Counted from the stretch's first letter, positions 44,961-54,300 are shown. The stretch is DNA of 64,000 nucleotides from JAJFKX01 sp965230265 (GCA_965230265.1 OZ245999.1:992001-1056000), one strand, 5' to 3'. Notes: a model not told the origin generated them from the sequence alone. Numbers and translations: made by a program.

Positions 44961-45746
44961 ATGCTGGAACGCATGCAACGCGGTGCGGTAATCAAAACCG
45001 AGGCCGAAATAGAGTCGATGGCTGTGGCGGGCCGTTTAGCGGGTGAAGTGCTGCGCATGATTGCGCCCCATGTTCAGCCGGGTGTCACTACTGAAGAAAT
45101 TAATGCCATCTGTCATGATTATATTGTTAATCAACAGCAAGCCATTCCTGCCCCGTTAAATTACCGTGGGTTTCCTAAATCAGTGTGTACTTCAGTGAAT
45201 GATGTGGTCTGTCATGGCATCCCCGGCGAAAAAAAGCTTAAAAAAGGCGATATCGTTAACATCGATGTGACTGTGATCAAGGATGGCTGGCATGGCGATA
45301 CCAGTAAAATGTTTTATGTTGGAGAAGTGCCGGTACGCGCCAAACGGGTCTGTGAGATTGCCCACGAAGCGATGGTCCGTGGTATTGAGCTGGTCCGGCC
45401 CGGTACGCGCCTGGGGGATATCGGGCATGTCATTCAGACTTATGTCGAGGCTGAGCATTGTTCGGTGGTACGTGACTATTGCGGGCATGGCATTGGCCGA
45501 ACTTTCCATGAAGACCCACAGGTGTTGCACTATGGTCGTCCGAACACGGGTTTAGAACTGCAGGCAGGCATGGTATTTACTATCGAGCCGATGGTAAACC
45601 TTGGTCGTAAGGAAACCCGTTTAATGGGTGACGGGTGGACCGTCAAAACAAAAGACCGCAGCCTTTCCGCTCAGTGGGAACATACCATTGCTGTGACGCC
45701 TGATGGTTATCGGGTACTGACCTGCTTGCCCGGTGACCCGCTTTGA
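44961..45746 (+). CDS. map: Type I methionine aminopeptidase
   Basis: A 261-residue type Ia MAP. The metal ligands are visible: Asp in VNIDVTVIKDG and GDTSK, His in YCGHGIGRTFHEDP, Glu in FTIEPMV and QWEHTIAV. The substrate-pocket His is in VCHGIPG. It removes the initiator Met in the cytoplasm. map followed by glnD is a common gammaproteobacterial order, usually behind rpsB-tsf, which are not in this window. Two in-frame ATGs four codons apart are possible starts; the first is used. Confidence 0.96.
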   Translation: MLERMQRGAVIKTEAEIESMAVAGRLAGEVLRMIAPHVQPGVTTEEINAICHDYIVNQQQAIPAPLNYRGFPKSVCTSVNDVVCHGIPGEKKLKKGDIVNIDVTVIKDGWHGDTSKMFYVGEVPVRAKRVCEIAHEAMVRGIELVRPGTRLGDIGHVIQTYVEAEHCSVVRDYCGHGIGRTFHEDPQVLHYGRPNTGLELQAGMVFTIEPMVNLGRKETRLMGDGWTVKTKDRSLSAQWEHTIAVTPDGYRVLTCLPGDPL

Positions 45747-45784
45747 TATCGATAAACAGTGGTTGAGCTTCCCAGCGCTAATTA

Positions 45785-48409
45785 ATGATGGTTGCTCCTG
45801 CTCATAATGCAGCTGATCTCGAACGATTAACCGAATCCTTAAAGCATCAGCTTGAGCAGGCTGATCAACAACTGCACAAAGCCTTTCAAAATAATGAGCC
45901 CATTTTTGAGTTAGTCACCCGTCGGGCTGAATTGGTATCGGATGTCTTGCGTAACAGCTGGCAACCCTTTTTGGGTGGCTCCCGTAGCTCAAATGAAAAG
46001 CCATCACTGGCGTTGATTGCCGTTGGAGGTTTTGGTCGAGGGGAGTTGCACCCGTATTCTGATATTGATTTGCTGGTGCTTAACCAAAGCGATAATGATC
46101 AGACCAACCGGCGTCTGGAAACCTGGATAGGTGTGTTATGGAACGCCGGGCTGGCAGTGTCGCACAGTGTCAGAAGCCTTGAGGAATGTTGCCGACAGGC
46201 GGATCAGGATGTCACGGTTGTCACCAACCTGATGGAAGCACGTTTATTAGCGGGCGATGAAAATTTATTTCAGCAAATGCTGCAGCAAACTTCTGCGCAT
46301 AAGATGTGGCCTGCTAGAGCCTTCTTTGCGGCCAAGCTGGCAGAGCAGGAACAACGTCACTCCAGTTTTGATGATACTGCCTACAAACTGGAACCCAACC
46401 TCAAAGAAGGCCCGGGTGGTTTACGTGATATTCAAACCATAGCCTGGGTAGCACGGCGGCAGTTTGGTGATGCTGATCTGACGACTTTGGTAGGGCATGG
46501 GTTTTTACTGCGAGATGAATACAATGATTTGATTAACGCGCGTGATTTTCTATGGCGGGTTCGTTGGATTAATCACTGTATTACTGATCGTCCCGAGGAA
46601 CGCTTATTGTTTGCCCAACAAAAGCAATTGGCAGCCAAGTTAGGCTATCAGGATAGTCAGCAGGCAACGCGTGGCGTAGAGCAATTTATGCAGCAGTACT
46701 ATCGTACGGTTACCAGTGTAGAGCGATTAAATGAGCGTTTGTTGCAGCAATATCGAGAAGAGTTACTGATCAGCGGTGCCAAGGTCCGCAAGTTGGATAG
46801 TGAGTTTCAGGTGCGAGATGACTACATCGAAGCCTGTCACCCAAGTGTATTTGATGATCGACCGTTGGCCATTATGGATTTGTTTTTGCAACTGCAGGCT
46901 GATAGCAGTATCAAAGGTGTGCGTGCGGGTACCATTCGCTGGTTACGTCAAGCACTAAAAACGCATGGCGAACAATTGGCCCAAAACCCACGTTGTTTGG
47001 CACGTTTTATGGACATCCTGCGTCAGCCAGTAGGTGTTTATTCCCAGCTGGCACGAATGAACCGCTATGGTTTGCTGGCACGATTGATTCCGGGTTTTTC
47101 CAAGGTGACCGGGTTAATGCAGTTTGACCTGTTTCATATTTATACTGTTGACCAGCACACATTGTTTGTGATTCGTAACCTGCGTCGTTTTGCCTACGAA
47201 AAACACCCGGAGCTGTTTACCCATGCCGGCCAGGTGTTTCAGCGCATCGACAAGCCCGAGCTGTTGTATTTAGCAGCACTGTTTCATGACATTGCCAAAG
47301 GACGTGGTGGTGATCATTCCGAATTAGGGGCACAGGACGCAAGAGAATTTGGCGCACGTTTAAACCTCGCCAAAAGCGAAGTACGTCTGGTGAGCTGGTT
47401 GGTTGAAAACCACTTGCTGCTGTCGCGTACGGCACAACGCGAAGACATCAGTGATCCGGATATTATTCACCGGTTTGCATTGGATGTGGCTGACCGAGAA
47501 CACTTGGATTATTTGTACCTGTTAACGGTTGCTGATATTGCTGCCACCAATCCGGATTTGTGGAATTCCTGGAAAGATATGCTGCTCTGGGATCTGTATC
47601 AAAGAACCGCCAGTGCTTTCCAGCAGGGCTTGAGTCGTCCATTGACAAAAACACAGAAAGCCAGGGAAACCCGCTCGATGGTATTTAGTCAATTGGTGGC
47701 TGAGCAGGTGAATGTTGATGCACTGGATGGGCTATGGCGATCGTTTCCCGAACAAATTTTTGAACGTTTTGATGATGATCAACTGTTGTGGGTCACTCAA
47801 ACGATGTTGATGCGGGATGATTCGGTTTGGCCGCTGGTCGAGTTGCGCAGCCTTGAAGATGAAGAAATCACAGAGCTGCTGGTGGTTGGTCAGTCGTTTG
47901 ATGGTTTTTTTGCAACGGTTATCGGCGAACTGGATAAGATGCGGTGCAATATCTTCAATGCCCGCATTCAGACCACCAAAGACGATTTGGCAGTCGATAT
48001 ATTCCAATTAATAGATGCCAGTGGATCACCGTTAAATGGCAGCGATTGTCAGCGGTTAAGAGCACAGCTGAGCACGCACTTGCGGACACTCACTACCCCT
48101 GAGACGGTTCATTTCAGCATACCCCGTCGCCTGCGTGAATTTTTAAGCAATGCAATCATCCACTTTTCCAGGGTCAATAATTTAACCAAAATGGAGGTCA
48201 GGTGTACTGACCGCCCAGGGTTATTATCATGCATTGCCAGCGTGTTGCTTAAGCATAAGGTCCGCTTACATGATGCTCGTATTGCCACTTTTGGTGAGCA
48301 TGTTGAGGATAGTTTTTTATTGTCAGACTATGCCAATAAAGCTTTAAGTAAAGAGGCCTGCGCGAGTTTGCAAGCAACCTTGCAGCAGGCACTGGATGCA
48401 CCGTTGTAA
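45785..48409 (+). CDS. glnD: Bifunctional uridylyltransferase/uridylyl-removing enzyme GlnD
   Basis: An 874-residue GlnD. The nucleotidyltransferase motif GGFGRGELHPYSDIDLLVL is at ~80-98. The HD phosphohydrolase motif LFHDIAKGRGGDHSELG is near residue 500. Two C-terminal ACT domains (~690 on) sense glutamine, the second starting VRCTDRPGLLSCIASVL. The enzyme adds or removes UMP on PII proteins (GlnB/GlnK) according to glutamine, setting glutamine synthetase activity and nitrogen-gene transcription. It lies 38 bases after map. No clear Shine-Dalgarno is visible before ATGATG. It is complete, with no lesion. Confidence 0.96.
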   Translation: MMVAPAHNAADLERLTESLKHQLEQADQQLHKAFQNNEPIFELVTRRAELVSDVLRNSWQPFLGGSRSSNEKPSLALIAVGGFGRGELHPYSDIDLLVLNQSDNDQTNRRLETWIGVLWNAGLAVSHSVRSLEECCRQADQDVTVVTNLMEARLLAGDENLFQQMLQQTSAHKMWPARAFFAAKLAEQEQRHSSFDDTAYKLEPNLKEGPGGLRDIQTIAWVARRQFGDADLTTLVGHGFLLRDEYNDLINARDFLWRVRWINHCITDRPEERLLFAQQKQLAAKLGYQDSQQATRGVEQFMQQYYRTVTSVERLNERLLQQYREELLISGAKVRKLDSEFQVRDDYIEACHPSVFDDRPLAIMDLFLQLQADSSIKGVRAGTIRWLRQALKTHGEQLAQNPRCLARFMDILRQPVGVYSQLARMNRYGLLARLIPGFSKVTGLMQFDLFHIYTVDQHTLFVIRNLRRFAYEKHPELFTHAGQVFQRIDKPELLYLAALFHDIAKGRGGDHSELGAQDAREFGARLNLAKSEVRLVSWLVENHLLLSRTAQREDISDPDIIHRFALDVADREHLDYLYLLTVADIAATNPDLWNSWKDMLLWDLYQRTASAFQQGLSRPLTKTQKARETRSMVFSQLVAEQVNVDALDGLWRSFPEQIFERFDDDQLLWVTQTMLMRDDSVWPLVELRSLEDEEITELLVVGQSFDGFFATVIGELDKMRCNIFNARIQTTKDDLAVDIFQLIDASGSPLNGSDCQRLRAQLSTHLRTLTTPETVHFSIPRRLREFLSNAIIHFSRVNNLTKMEVRCTDRPGLLSCIASVLLKHKVRLHDARIATFGEHVEDSFLLSDYANKALSKEACASLQATLQQALDAPL

Positions 48410-48411
48410 AA

Positions 48412-48427
48412 CAGCAACATTTTGCTG
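48412..48427. terminator. Short hairpin between convergent glnD and hom genes
   Basis: CAGCAA-CATT-TTGCTG forms a 6-bp stem three bases after the glnD stop. No T tract follows on either strand, so it is a weak candidate at best. Confidence 0.3.
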
Positions 48428-48447
48428 ACTTATATTGAACCGATTAT

Positions 48448-50580
48448 TCATGCTGCTGCGCGACGTAATGGCTTGACGATTGGTGCAGTTAAAGCATGCG
48501 CCTGCTGTAATAAGTCGCGGTATATTCGGTTTGCAGTGATATCAATGCCTGCACCTGGTCCAGCGATACGGATAGTGTCACCACTATTGGTATGGATAAG
48601 CATGACGTTATCAACACCGGCAACTGCTTTTTGATCATTGTTGGCTATGGACTCAAGTTTTACCTCCAGGTGACCCGGCCGCCAATTCACCAAATAAGCC
48701 AGTCGCTGTTGTTGCTGGCGGGCCTTGTGATTCAAACGTTCCAGTTCTGCTTCACCGGGTAATGGTTTTAGTTTTACATCGGCCAAAGACAATGCATCAC
48801 CCAAATGTCTGGCCAGAATGATGGCTTTACGGGCCGTATCCAGGCCAGATATATCCGCTGCTGGGTCAGGCTCTACCAGCCCCTGTTTGTTGGCTTGAGA
48901 CAAAGCCTGGGCAAAACCTGTGCCTTTATTCATGCTGCTTAATAGGTAATTAACACTGCCAGACAGCACCGCGCTGAATGCTTGCGGAACTTTATTTTTG
49001 CTGTGTAACTGCTTTAGTGTCTGGATCATTGGCAAACCTGCGCCTACTGTGGTGCTGGCGGTATACAAAGGGTGTTGAGTAAGGGTTAAGTGATCTTTTT
49101 GGTCGCTGCTAAGAGCAAGCTTATTGGCAGTGATCACGGCAAATTCCTGTTGTATCCATTGCAGATGCTGGCTAGCAACATCCGGGCTGCTGGTGGTATC
49201 AATGATGATGCAACGGCTGTTACTTAGGTACTGATGCATATATTCGCCGAAGCACTCGTGGGACATGCACCGACTGTGGTTTTCGCTATCAATCCATTGA
49301 GCACCTTTGGAATCAACGATGCCTCGCAGTTGCAGTGAAAAGCCATTTTCGATCCGACACAACAAGTTTTGCTCACGTATCTGCTGCACTACGGCAGAGC
49401 CTACTTTGCCAGGGCCATACAGAATGACATTGACGCTTGGGATAGATCGCCCGATGCTGTCGTTGGCCAGTTGTGTGCCATACAGCAGATCATGGAGTAC
49501 CTGCAGGCATAAGGTTTGGCGCTTGCGTAGGCAACGGATATAGACCTGGTCACCCTGTTGTCGGTAGCTGACATGGCGAAGCTTTTTCGATAATGGCAGC
49601 AGATGTTGTAGTCGCCTGGTCATACGTACAGCAATGCGCCTGCTGGCGCAGGGGATTAACCACTCAACGTAACGGTATGTGTCTGGCTTATGGAAAATAC
49701 CTAAGCCGGTTGACGGCCAATCAGTTTGTGCTTGAATGTGTGTCGCTATCTGTGCCTGACCAGGCGTAAATAGACGTGCCGGAATTTGCTTGGTGCGCAG
49801 GGCTTCAATGGTGCGAGGGTGTAAAACACCACCACCCCATTGGGTAATGCGCTGAGCACAGCGGTAGCTCGCTGCTGGAATAATGACCCCATTGGCTTCC
49901 AGTCGGCGAGGGTCGGCACTGCGAATACCCTGAGTGCTGGTGATAAAGTCGACACGACTGGCAGATAAGGCCACGGCTATCAACGCTGCTGAATAGTCGC
50001 TGCCGTCACGACCCAGGGTGCAGGTTTGTTGGTATTGATCGCGGGCAATAAAACCGGTTATCACCGGGATATCTAATGTGTCCAGTGCGACCATCAGTGC
50101 TGATTTAACCACTGCCTGTTTGGTGTTCGTGTCAAAGCGTATAAATTTGCGGGCATCAACCGCTTTGGCGAGTTTGCCCCGGGTTTGCAAATAAGTGGCA
50201 ATCAGACTGGCATTCCACAATTCGCCACGAGCAACAAGACGGCTTTGATCAGCATGTTGCGCCTGCTGTTCCAACCACTCATCGATGGTGGTTACCCACT
50301 GGTGACCTATTTGCCTGCCCAGCAAAGTGTACGCGGATTTCGCGAAATACTGGCGGATTGGAAATAACAAAGCGCTGCGTCGGAAGCCCTGTTTACGGGC
50401 AGCTTCAAACAGTATGTCGGTAACACCTGCCGGTGCAGATACCACCAGCAAAGGCTGTTCGTTCCAATCAATATGCTTGAGCGTGTATTGCACCTTGTCG
50501 GCATCTGCAACGGTGACACCGCCAAGTTTGATTACCGGTTTGCCATAAAAAGCCGAACCATTAGCGTGTGGTGATTTCAT
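48448..50580 (-). CDS. Compact bifunctional aspartokinase-homoserine dehydrogenase
   Basis: A 710-residue fusion of aspartokinase (1 to ~290) and homoserine dehydrogenase (~375 to 700), about 100 residues shorter than E. coli MetL or ThrA. Kinase landmarks are VVSAPAGVTD, RGELWNASL, GRDGSDYSAAL and STQGIRSADPR. The usual KFGG(T/S)S is KLGGVTV, with Lys18 kept but the Thr/Ser replaced by Val. The dehydrogenase has VNVILYGPGKVGSAV, ITANKLAL, GAGLPMIQTL and VEPDPAADISGLDTARK. The connecting ACT region seems reduced. The start overlaps metB (ATGA). It is the third gene of a SAM-riboswitch operon, so it likely serves methionine, as MetL does. Confidence 0.88.
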   Translation of the reverse strand: MKSPHANGSAFYGKPVIKLGGVTVADADKVQYTLKHIDWNEQPLLVVSAPAGVTDILFEAARKQGFRRSALLFPIRQYFAKSAYTLLGRQIGHQWVTTIDEWLEQQAQHADQSRLVARGELWNASLIATYLQTRGKLAKAVDARKFIRFDTNTKQAVVKSALMVALDTLDIPVITGFIARDQYQQTCTLGRDGSDYSAALIAVALSASRVDFITSTQGIRSADPRRLEANGVIIPAASYRCAQRITQWGGGVLHPRTIEALRTKQIPARLFTPGQAQIATHIQAQTDWPSTGLGIFHKPDTYRYVEWLIPCASRRIAVRMTRRLQHLLPLSKKLRHVSYRQQGDQVYIRCLRKRQTLCLQVLHDLLYGTQLANDSIGRSIPSVNVILYGPGKVGSAVVQQIREQNLLCRIENGFSLQLRGIVDSKGAQWIDSENHSRCMSHECFGEYMHQYLSNSRCIIIDTTSSPDVASQHLQWIQQEFAVITANKLALSSDQKDHLTLTQHPLYTASTTVGAGLPMIQTLKQLHSKNKVPQAFSAVLSGSVNYLLSSMNKGTGFAQALSQANKQGLVEPDPAADISGLDTARKAIILARHLGDALSLADVKLKPLPGEAELERLNHKARQQQQRLAYLVNWRPGHLEVKLESIANNDQKAVAGVDNVMLIHTNSGDTIRIAGPGAGIDITANRIYRDLLQQAHALTAPIVKPLRRAAA

Positions 50581-51764
50581 GCGGCAGCCTCTTGTTTAAG
50601 CCCAGCAGTGCTGAGAGCCTGCTGAAGGTCATTAATCAGGTCATCAATATGCTCGATGCCCACCGATAGGCGCAGCAGGCGGTCACTGATACCGGCTCGT
50701 TGACGTGCCTCAGGCGCCATGGCTGCATGCGTCATGGTGGCAGGGTGTGCAATCAAACTTTCAACCCCTCCCAGGCTTTCTGCCAGGGAAAAACATCGCA
50801 ATGCCTGCAGCAATACAGGTAACGAGTATTCATCAGCAAGTTCAAAGCTGAGCATACCGCCGAACAACTGTTGCTGTTGTTGAGCCAGCTGGTGCTGCGG
50901 ATGTTGTTTTAAGCCAGGGTAATAAACGTGTTGAACACCCGGGTGATTGTCCAGAAAAGCCGCAATTGCATCAGCGTTTTCGGCATGTATGCGGGTACGT
51001 GCATGCAAAGTGCGTACACCGCGTAAGGTCAACCAGGCATCGAAAGGTGCGCCGGTAATACCCAGGCAGTTGGCCCACCATGCCAGTGATTCACCCAGAG
51101 AGGTGTTGGATGCAATTACTGCACCACCGACAATATCGCTGTGACCATTCAGGTATTTGGTGGTGGAGTGCACCACAATATCGGCACCGAGCTTAAGCGG
51201 TTGCTGACCAGCCGGCGATAAAAATGTGTTATCAACCACTGCCAGTGCATCACACTGCTTTGCCTGCTGAACAATCGCGTTGATATCGACGATGCGCAGC
51301 ACAGGATTGCTGGGGGTTTCTATCCAAATCATGGCAGGTTGCAATTGCATCACCTGATCCAGAGCCGTAGCGTCGCCTTGATCGACAACCTTAAGCCGAA
51401 ATGCACCACGTTGTGCCAGCTGAGTAAACAATCGGTAGCTGCCGCCATAACAATCATGGGGTACCACCAGCAAATCTTCGGGCTTTAACAATTGGCAGAC
51501 CAATGTAATGGCAGCCATACCACTGGACACGACACAGGCATGCTGCCCACCTTCCAGATCTGCCAACACACTGGCTAGAGAATCGCGAGTGGGATTACCG
51601 CTGCGGGTATAGTCATAAGGGCGTTTTTGATCATAACCTGCAAAACTGAACGTTGATGACAAATACATAGGAGGCACCACGGCACCATGCTGAGTATCGC
51701 TGTCCAGTGCAGCGCGAACTGCCTTGGTGGCAGCATGCCGTGATGTTGATTGTTGCTGACTCAT
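50577..51764 (-). CDS. metB: Cystathionine gamma-synthase (Cys/Met PLP enzyme)
   Basis: A 395-residue PLP enzyme of the Cys/Met-metabolism class. The lysine that binds PLP is in VHSTTKYLNGHSD. YDYTRSGNPTRDSL, SSGMAAI, DNTFLSP and SLGGVESLIAHPATMTH mark the family. Joined with MetX, it could be cystathionine gamma-synthase (MetB) or O-acylhomoserine sulfhydrylase (MetZ). RPYDYTRSGNPTR and the length fit MetB best. The start overlaps metX (ATGA). Riboswitch control fits methionine synthesis. Confidence 0.86.
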   Translation of the reverse strand: MSQQQSTSRHAATKAVRAALDSDTQHGAVVPPMYLSSTFSFAGYDQKRPYDYTRSGNPTRDSLASVLADLEGGQHACVVSSGMAAITLVCQLLKPEDLLVVPHDCYGGSYRLFTQLAQRGAFRLKVVDQGDATALDQVMQLQPAMIWIETPSNPVLRIVDINAIVQQAKQCDALAVVDNTFLSPAGQQPLKLGADIVVHSTTKYLNGHSDIVGGAVIASNTSLGESLAWWANCLGITGAPFDAWLTLRGVRTLHARTRIHAENADAIAAFLDNHPGVQHVYYPGLKQHPQHQLAQQQQQLFGGMLSFELADEYSLPVLLQALRCFSLAESLGGVESLIAHPATMTHAAMAPEARQRAGISDRLLRLSVGIEHIDDLINDLQQALSTAGLKQEAAA

Positions 51765-52897
51765 GTGCTGGCTCCTGTGTCTGTGGTTACTTGCTGCTGA
51801 ACGGTTGGCTGTAGCGCAGTTTGTTCGGGATAAATAAAGTGTTTAATGGCGCAGCTGACCTGCTCAGTCTCGGTAAGGAAGGCATCGTGTCCGGTCAGTG
51901 TCTCGATGATTTGTAAACGGCGGGTATTGGGTGCCTGTTCAGCCAGTGTCTGAACATCGCTGAAAGGCACAATGCAGTCATTTTCAGCAGCAGCCAAATA
52001 CAGTGGAACGCTAATTTCTCCGGGCTCAACCTGGACCAAATCACAAGATTGTGACAGACAGATAAATTCGGCTGCACAGTTTGCTTTGGCCCATTGATGT
52101 CCACGGTTGTGAAGGTATTTTTCTACCGGCAATTGTAATTGCTGCTGGTTGATTTCTGGTTGGCCATGAAAACGCTGTTGTAATTCAGCCGCGCTGCGAA
52201 AACCCAACATCGCCAGTTGTCGAGCGATAAGCAAACCTGATTCAGTAACACCATTATGATGTGCCTCGCGCACGATACGGCGTTGAATGCTGCGGTAGGC
52301 ACTGGTTAATACTGCGGTTTGGTGAGCGGCGCATAGCACCAGAGCTTTGTTCAGGCGCTGCGGGTAAAGTCTGGCAAACGACAAAGCAACATGTCCACCA
52401 TAAGAACTGCCGATAATGCCATCCAGACAATCAATGCCTAAAGCACCCAATACATGAGCTAAAGCGTGTGCTTGATCATTGGGGGTCACAATCAACTGGT
52501 CCACTGTGGCAGGTTTGCTGCTGTCACCGCTGCCTAGAAAATCGAGACTGATCAGACGAATCTCGGTAGGGTCCAGCGCTTTATTGGGTCCGGCAATGTT
52601 GGACCACCAGCCGGGCTTTTTCTGAGAAATTGAATACCCAGGGTCATCGAATAACCAACGATGTGCAGAAATACCGCCTAACACCACATAAGTGGGTGCA
52701 TCGCTAAGCGCTTGTTTTGGTTGGGACGGTTGATAATCATTAATGGCCAGTTGTGCTTCACGCAGACTAAAGCCGTGCTCTAACTGGAAAGCGTTGTGTT
52801 TGCCGCCAAGTGGTATGCGGTAACTGGAACAGTGCCAACTGGCAAGCGGTGGTGGTGTGTTGACTGCCCTTGGCAAGGCATGATGAGCGATTGACAT
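51761..52897 (-). CDS. metX: Homoserine O-acyltransferase, MetX family
   Basis: About 378 residues of alpha/beta-hydrolase fold in the MetX family. The nucleophile Ser is in GSSYGGH, the acid Asp is in ENDCIVPF, and the catalytic His is in TGHDAFLTE. It activates homoserine with acetyl- or succinyl-CoA; MetX sequences of this clade can use either, so the acyl donor is left open. Three starts are possible: ATG at 52897 (GGAG 9 bases upstream, just past a 10-bp hairpin), ATG at 52912 in the hairpin loop, and a TTG at 52963. The first is preferred. It heads metX-metB-AK/HSD under a SAM-I riboswitch. Confidence 0.85.
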   Translation of the reverse strand: MSIAHHALPRAVNTPPPLASWHCSSYRIPLGGKHNAFQLEHGFSLREAQLAINDYQPSQPKQALSDAPTYVVLGGISAHRWLFDDPGYSISQKKPGWWSNIAGPNKALDPTEIRLISLDFLGSGDSSKPATVDQLIVTPNDQAHALAHVLGALGIDCLDGIIGSSYGGHVALSFARLYPQRLNKALVLCAAHQTAVLTSAYRSIQRRIVREAHHNGVTESGLLIARQLAMLGFRSAAELQQRFHGQPEINQQQLQLPVEKYLHNRGHQWAKANCAAEFICLSQSCDLVQVEPGEISVPLYLAAAENDCIVPFSDVQTLAEQAPNTRRLQIIETLTGHDAFLTETEQVSCAIKHFIYPEQTALQPTVQQQVTTDTGAST

Positions 52898-52898
52898 A

Positions 52899-52935
52899 TC
52901 GTGAGTCTCCATTAAGCCTGTTAAAAGACTCACGA
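52899..52935 (-). promoter_or_regulatory. Candidate RBS-sequestering hairpin of the met riboswitch
   Basis: TCGTGAGTCT (52926-52935) and AGACTCACGA (52899-52908), read on the minus strand, form a perfect 10-bp stem ending two bases before the metX ATG. The 3' arm contains part of the GGAG that would serve that ATG. A second upstream copy, TCGTGGAGTTT (around 52937-52947), could compete for the 3' arm. This would fit a translational expression platform. Confidence 0.5.
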
Positions 52936-53033
52936 GAAACTCCACGACTCTCCTCATGTTCAAACATCACGCTTAAACAAGAGGCTGCCGACCTCGGGAA
53001 AGCCGTAGAAAACGACCAGCCCTTACACGGCAG

Positions 53034-53152
53034 GTCTCATCTTTCATTATCCTGTTGGACAATGCAGGAGTTGGCACCTGTATCGATGGGGTTAGCATCA
53101 ATGGTTGCCCCGGCTTCAAAGGGCCTATCCCTCAGCCGGTCTCGATGAGTAG
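53034..53152 (-). promoter_or_regulatory. SAM-I riboswitch (S-box) aptamer
   Basis: The minus strand matches the SAM-I core. P1 pairs CTCATC (53144-53149) with GATGAG (53036-53041). The block GAGGGATAGGCCC follows, then TTTGAAGCC and GGGGCAACC, then GGTGCCAACTCCTGC, the J3/4-P4 region. Order, spacing and nearly all conserved bases fit. SAM binding to such aptamers turns off methionine genes. The next gene is metX. No pure terminator T tract lies downstream, so control may be translational. Confidence 0.9.
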
Positions 53153-53157
53153 TGGTT

Positions 53158-53186
53158 ACGTTAGAGACTAAATTTATGCTTGTCAA
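53158..53186 (-). promoter_or_regulatory. Promoter of the met operon
   Basis: TTGACA (minus strand, plus 53181-53186) is a perfect -35, with TAACGT (53158-53163) 17 bp downstream as a poor -10. The start site would fall near 53151, just before the riboswitch P1 stem, which supports the assignment. Confidence 0.55.
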
Positions 53187-53353
53187 GATAAACAGATAAC
53201 CCATGGTTATTCGACAATAAGGGCTAATTATCTGAGATTGTTTTTAGCGCATCATGTTGTGCTAAAAGTGATTGATTGGCATTAATTATGATCGCTTAAA
53301 TACGCAGATCGGCACGGATTTGGTGTTCATGCATGAGTGGATCAAGTTAGAAT

Positions 53354-54187
53354 ATGAGCATGAATAAAATGACACCCTATAAAGACATTGTCGAAGCTGC
53401 CTGGCAGCAACGGAACGAACTGACACCTGCCAATGTATCCACAGAGTTATTGGATGCTTTGAGTGTATGCCTGAACAGTCTGGAAGCTGGTGAGATACGT
53501 GTCGCAGAGCCATCAGCAGGCGGTGAGTGGGTCGTGCATGGGTGGTTGAAACAGGCAATTTTGCTGTACTTTCGCGCGCATGCCAATGTCACTATCAGTG
53601 GTGACATCACGCATTATTTTGACAAGGTGCCGCTGAGGTTTAATGGTGATGATGATGTTAGCGCTACCGGCGCTCGTGTGGTGCCACCTGCCATTGTCCG
53701 GCGTGGTGCGCATATTGCCGAAGACGCGGTGTTGATGCCCAGTTATGTGAATATAGGTGCGTATGTCGGTAGCGGCACAATGGTTGATACCTGGGCGACG
53801 GTAGGTTCCTGTGCGCAAATTGGTAACAATGTGCACCTTTCTGGCGGGGCCGGCATTGGCGGGGTGCTGGAACCCTTACAGGCCAGCCCAACCATTATTG
53901 AAGATAACTGTTTTATCGGCGCGCGCTCAGAGGTGGTGGAAGGCGTGCGTGTGGAACAAGGCGCCGTGATTGGAATGGGCGTGTTTATTGGTCAAAGCAC
54001 CAAAATCTATGATCGCCAGTCAGGCGAAATTATACGAGGCCGCGTGCCAGCAGGGGCTGTGGTGGTTCCGGGTAGCTTGCCTTCTGATGATGGAAGCCAC
54101 AGTTTAAGCTGTGCGGTCATTGTCAAACGGGTCGATGCCAAGACCCGGGCCAAGACCTGCGTTAACGAATTGCTGCGAATGGCGTAA
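53354..54187 (+). CDS. dapD: Tetrahydrodipicolinate N-succinyltransferase
   Basis: A 277-residue DapD. Left-handed beta-helix hexapeptide repeats run from about residue 110 (VVPPAIVRRGAHIAEDAVLMPSYVNIGAYVGSGTM) with GGVLEPLQASPTIIEDNCFIGARSEVVEG. It succinylates L-2,3,4,5-tetrahydrodipicolinate in lysine and peptidoglycan synthesis, working as a trimer in the cytoplasm. It is divergent from the met operon and near glnD, as in other gammaproteobacteria where dapC/dapD follow map-glnD. The ATG has no clear Shine-Dalgarno. Residual start choice lies between Met1, Met3 and Met6. Confidence 0.95.
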   Translation: MSMNKMTPYKDIVEAAWQQRNELTPANVSTELLDALSVCLNSLEAGEIRVAEPSAGGEWVVHGWLKQAILLYFRAHANVTISGDITHYFDKVPLRFNGDDDVSATGARVVPPAIVRRGAHIAEDAVLMPSYVNIGAYVGSGTMVDTWATVGSCAQIGNNVHLSGGAGIGGVLEPLQASPTIIEDNCFIGARSEVVEGVRVEQGAVIGMGVFIGQSTKIYDRQSGEIIRGRVPAGAVVVPGSLPSDDGSHSLSCAVIVKRVDAKTRAKTCVNELLRMA

Positions 54188-54241
54188 AATAGCAGGTGGC
54201 AATACCGGCTTCACTTGGAAGGGGGCGGTATACAATCACCA

Positions 54242-54268
54242 GCGCCCTTTGTGGGTGCATTTTTTTTG
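54242..54268 (+). terminator. Intrinsic terminator after dapD
   Basis: GCGCCC-TTTGT-GGGTGC forms a 6-bp stem (one G-U pair) followed by A and eight T. It lies 54 bases after the dapD stop and 33 bases before sucC, which separates dapD from sucCD. Confidence 0.55.
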
Positions 54269-54300
54269 TAGAACATCAAACCAATATGTAAGGTTAGTTT

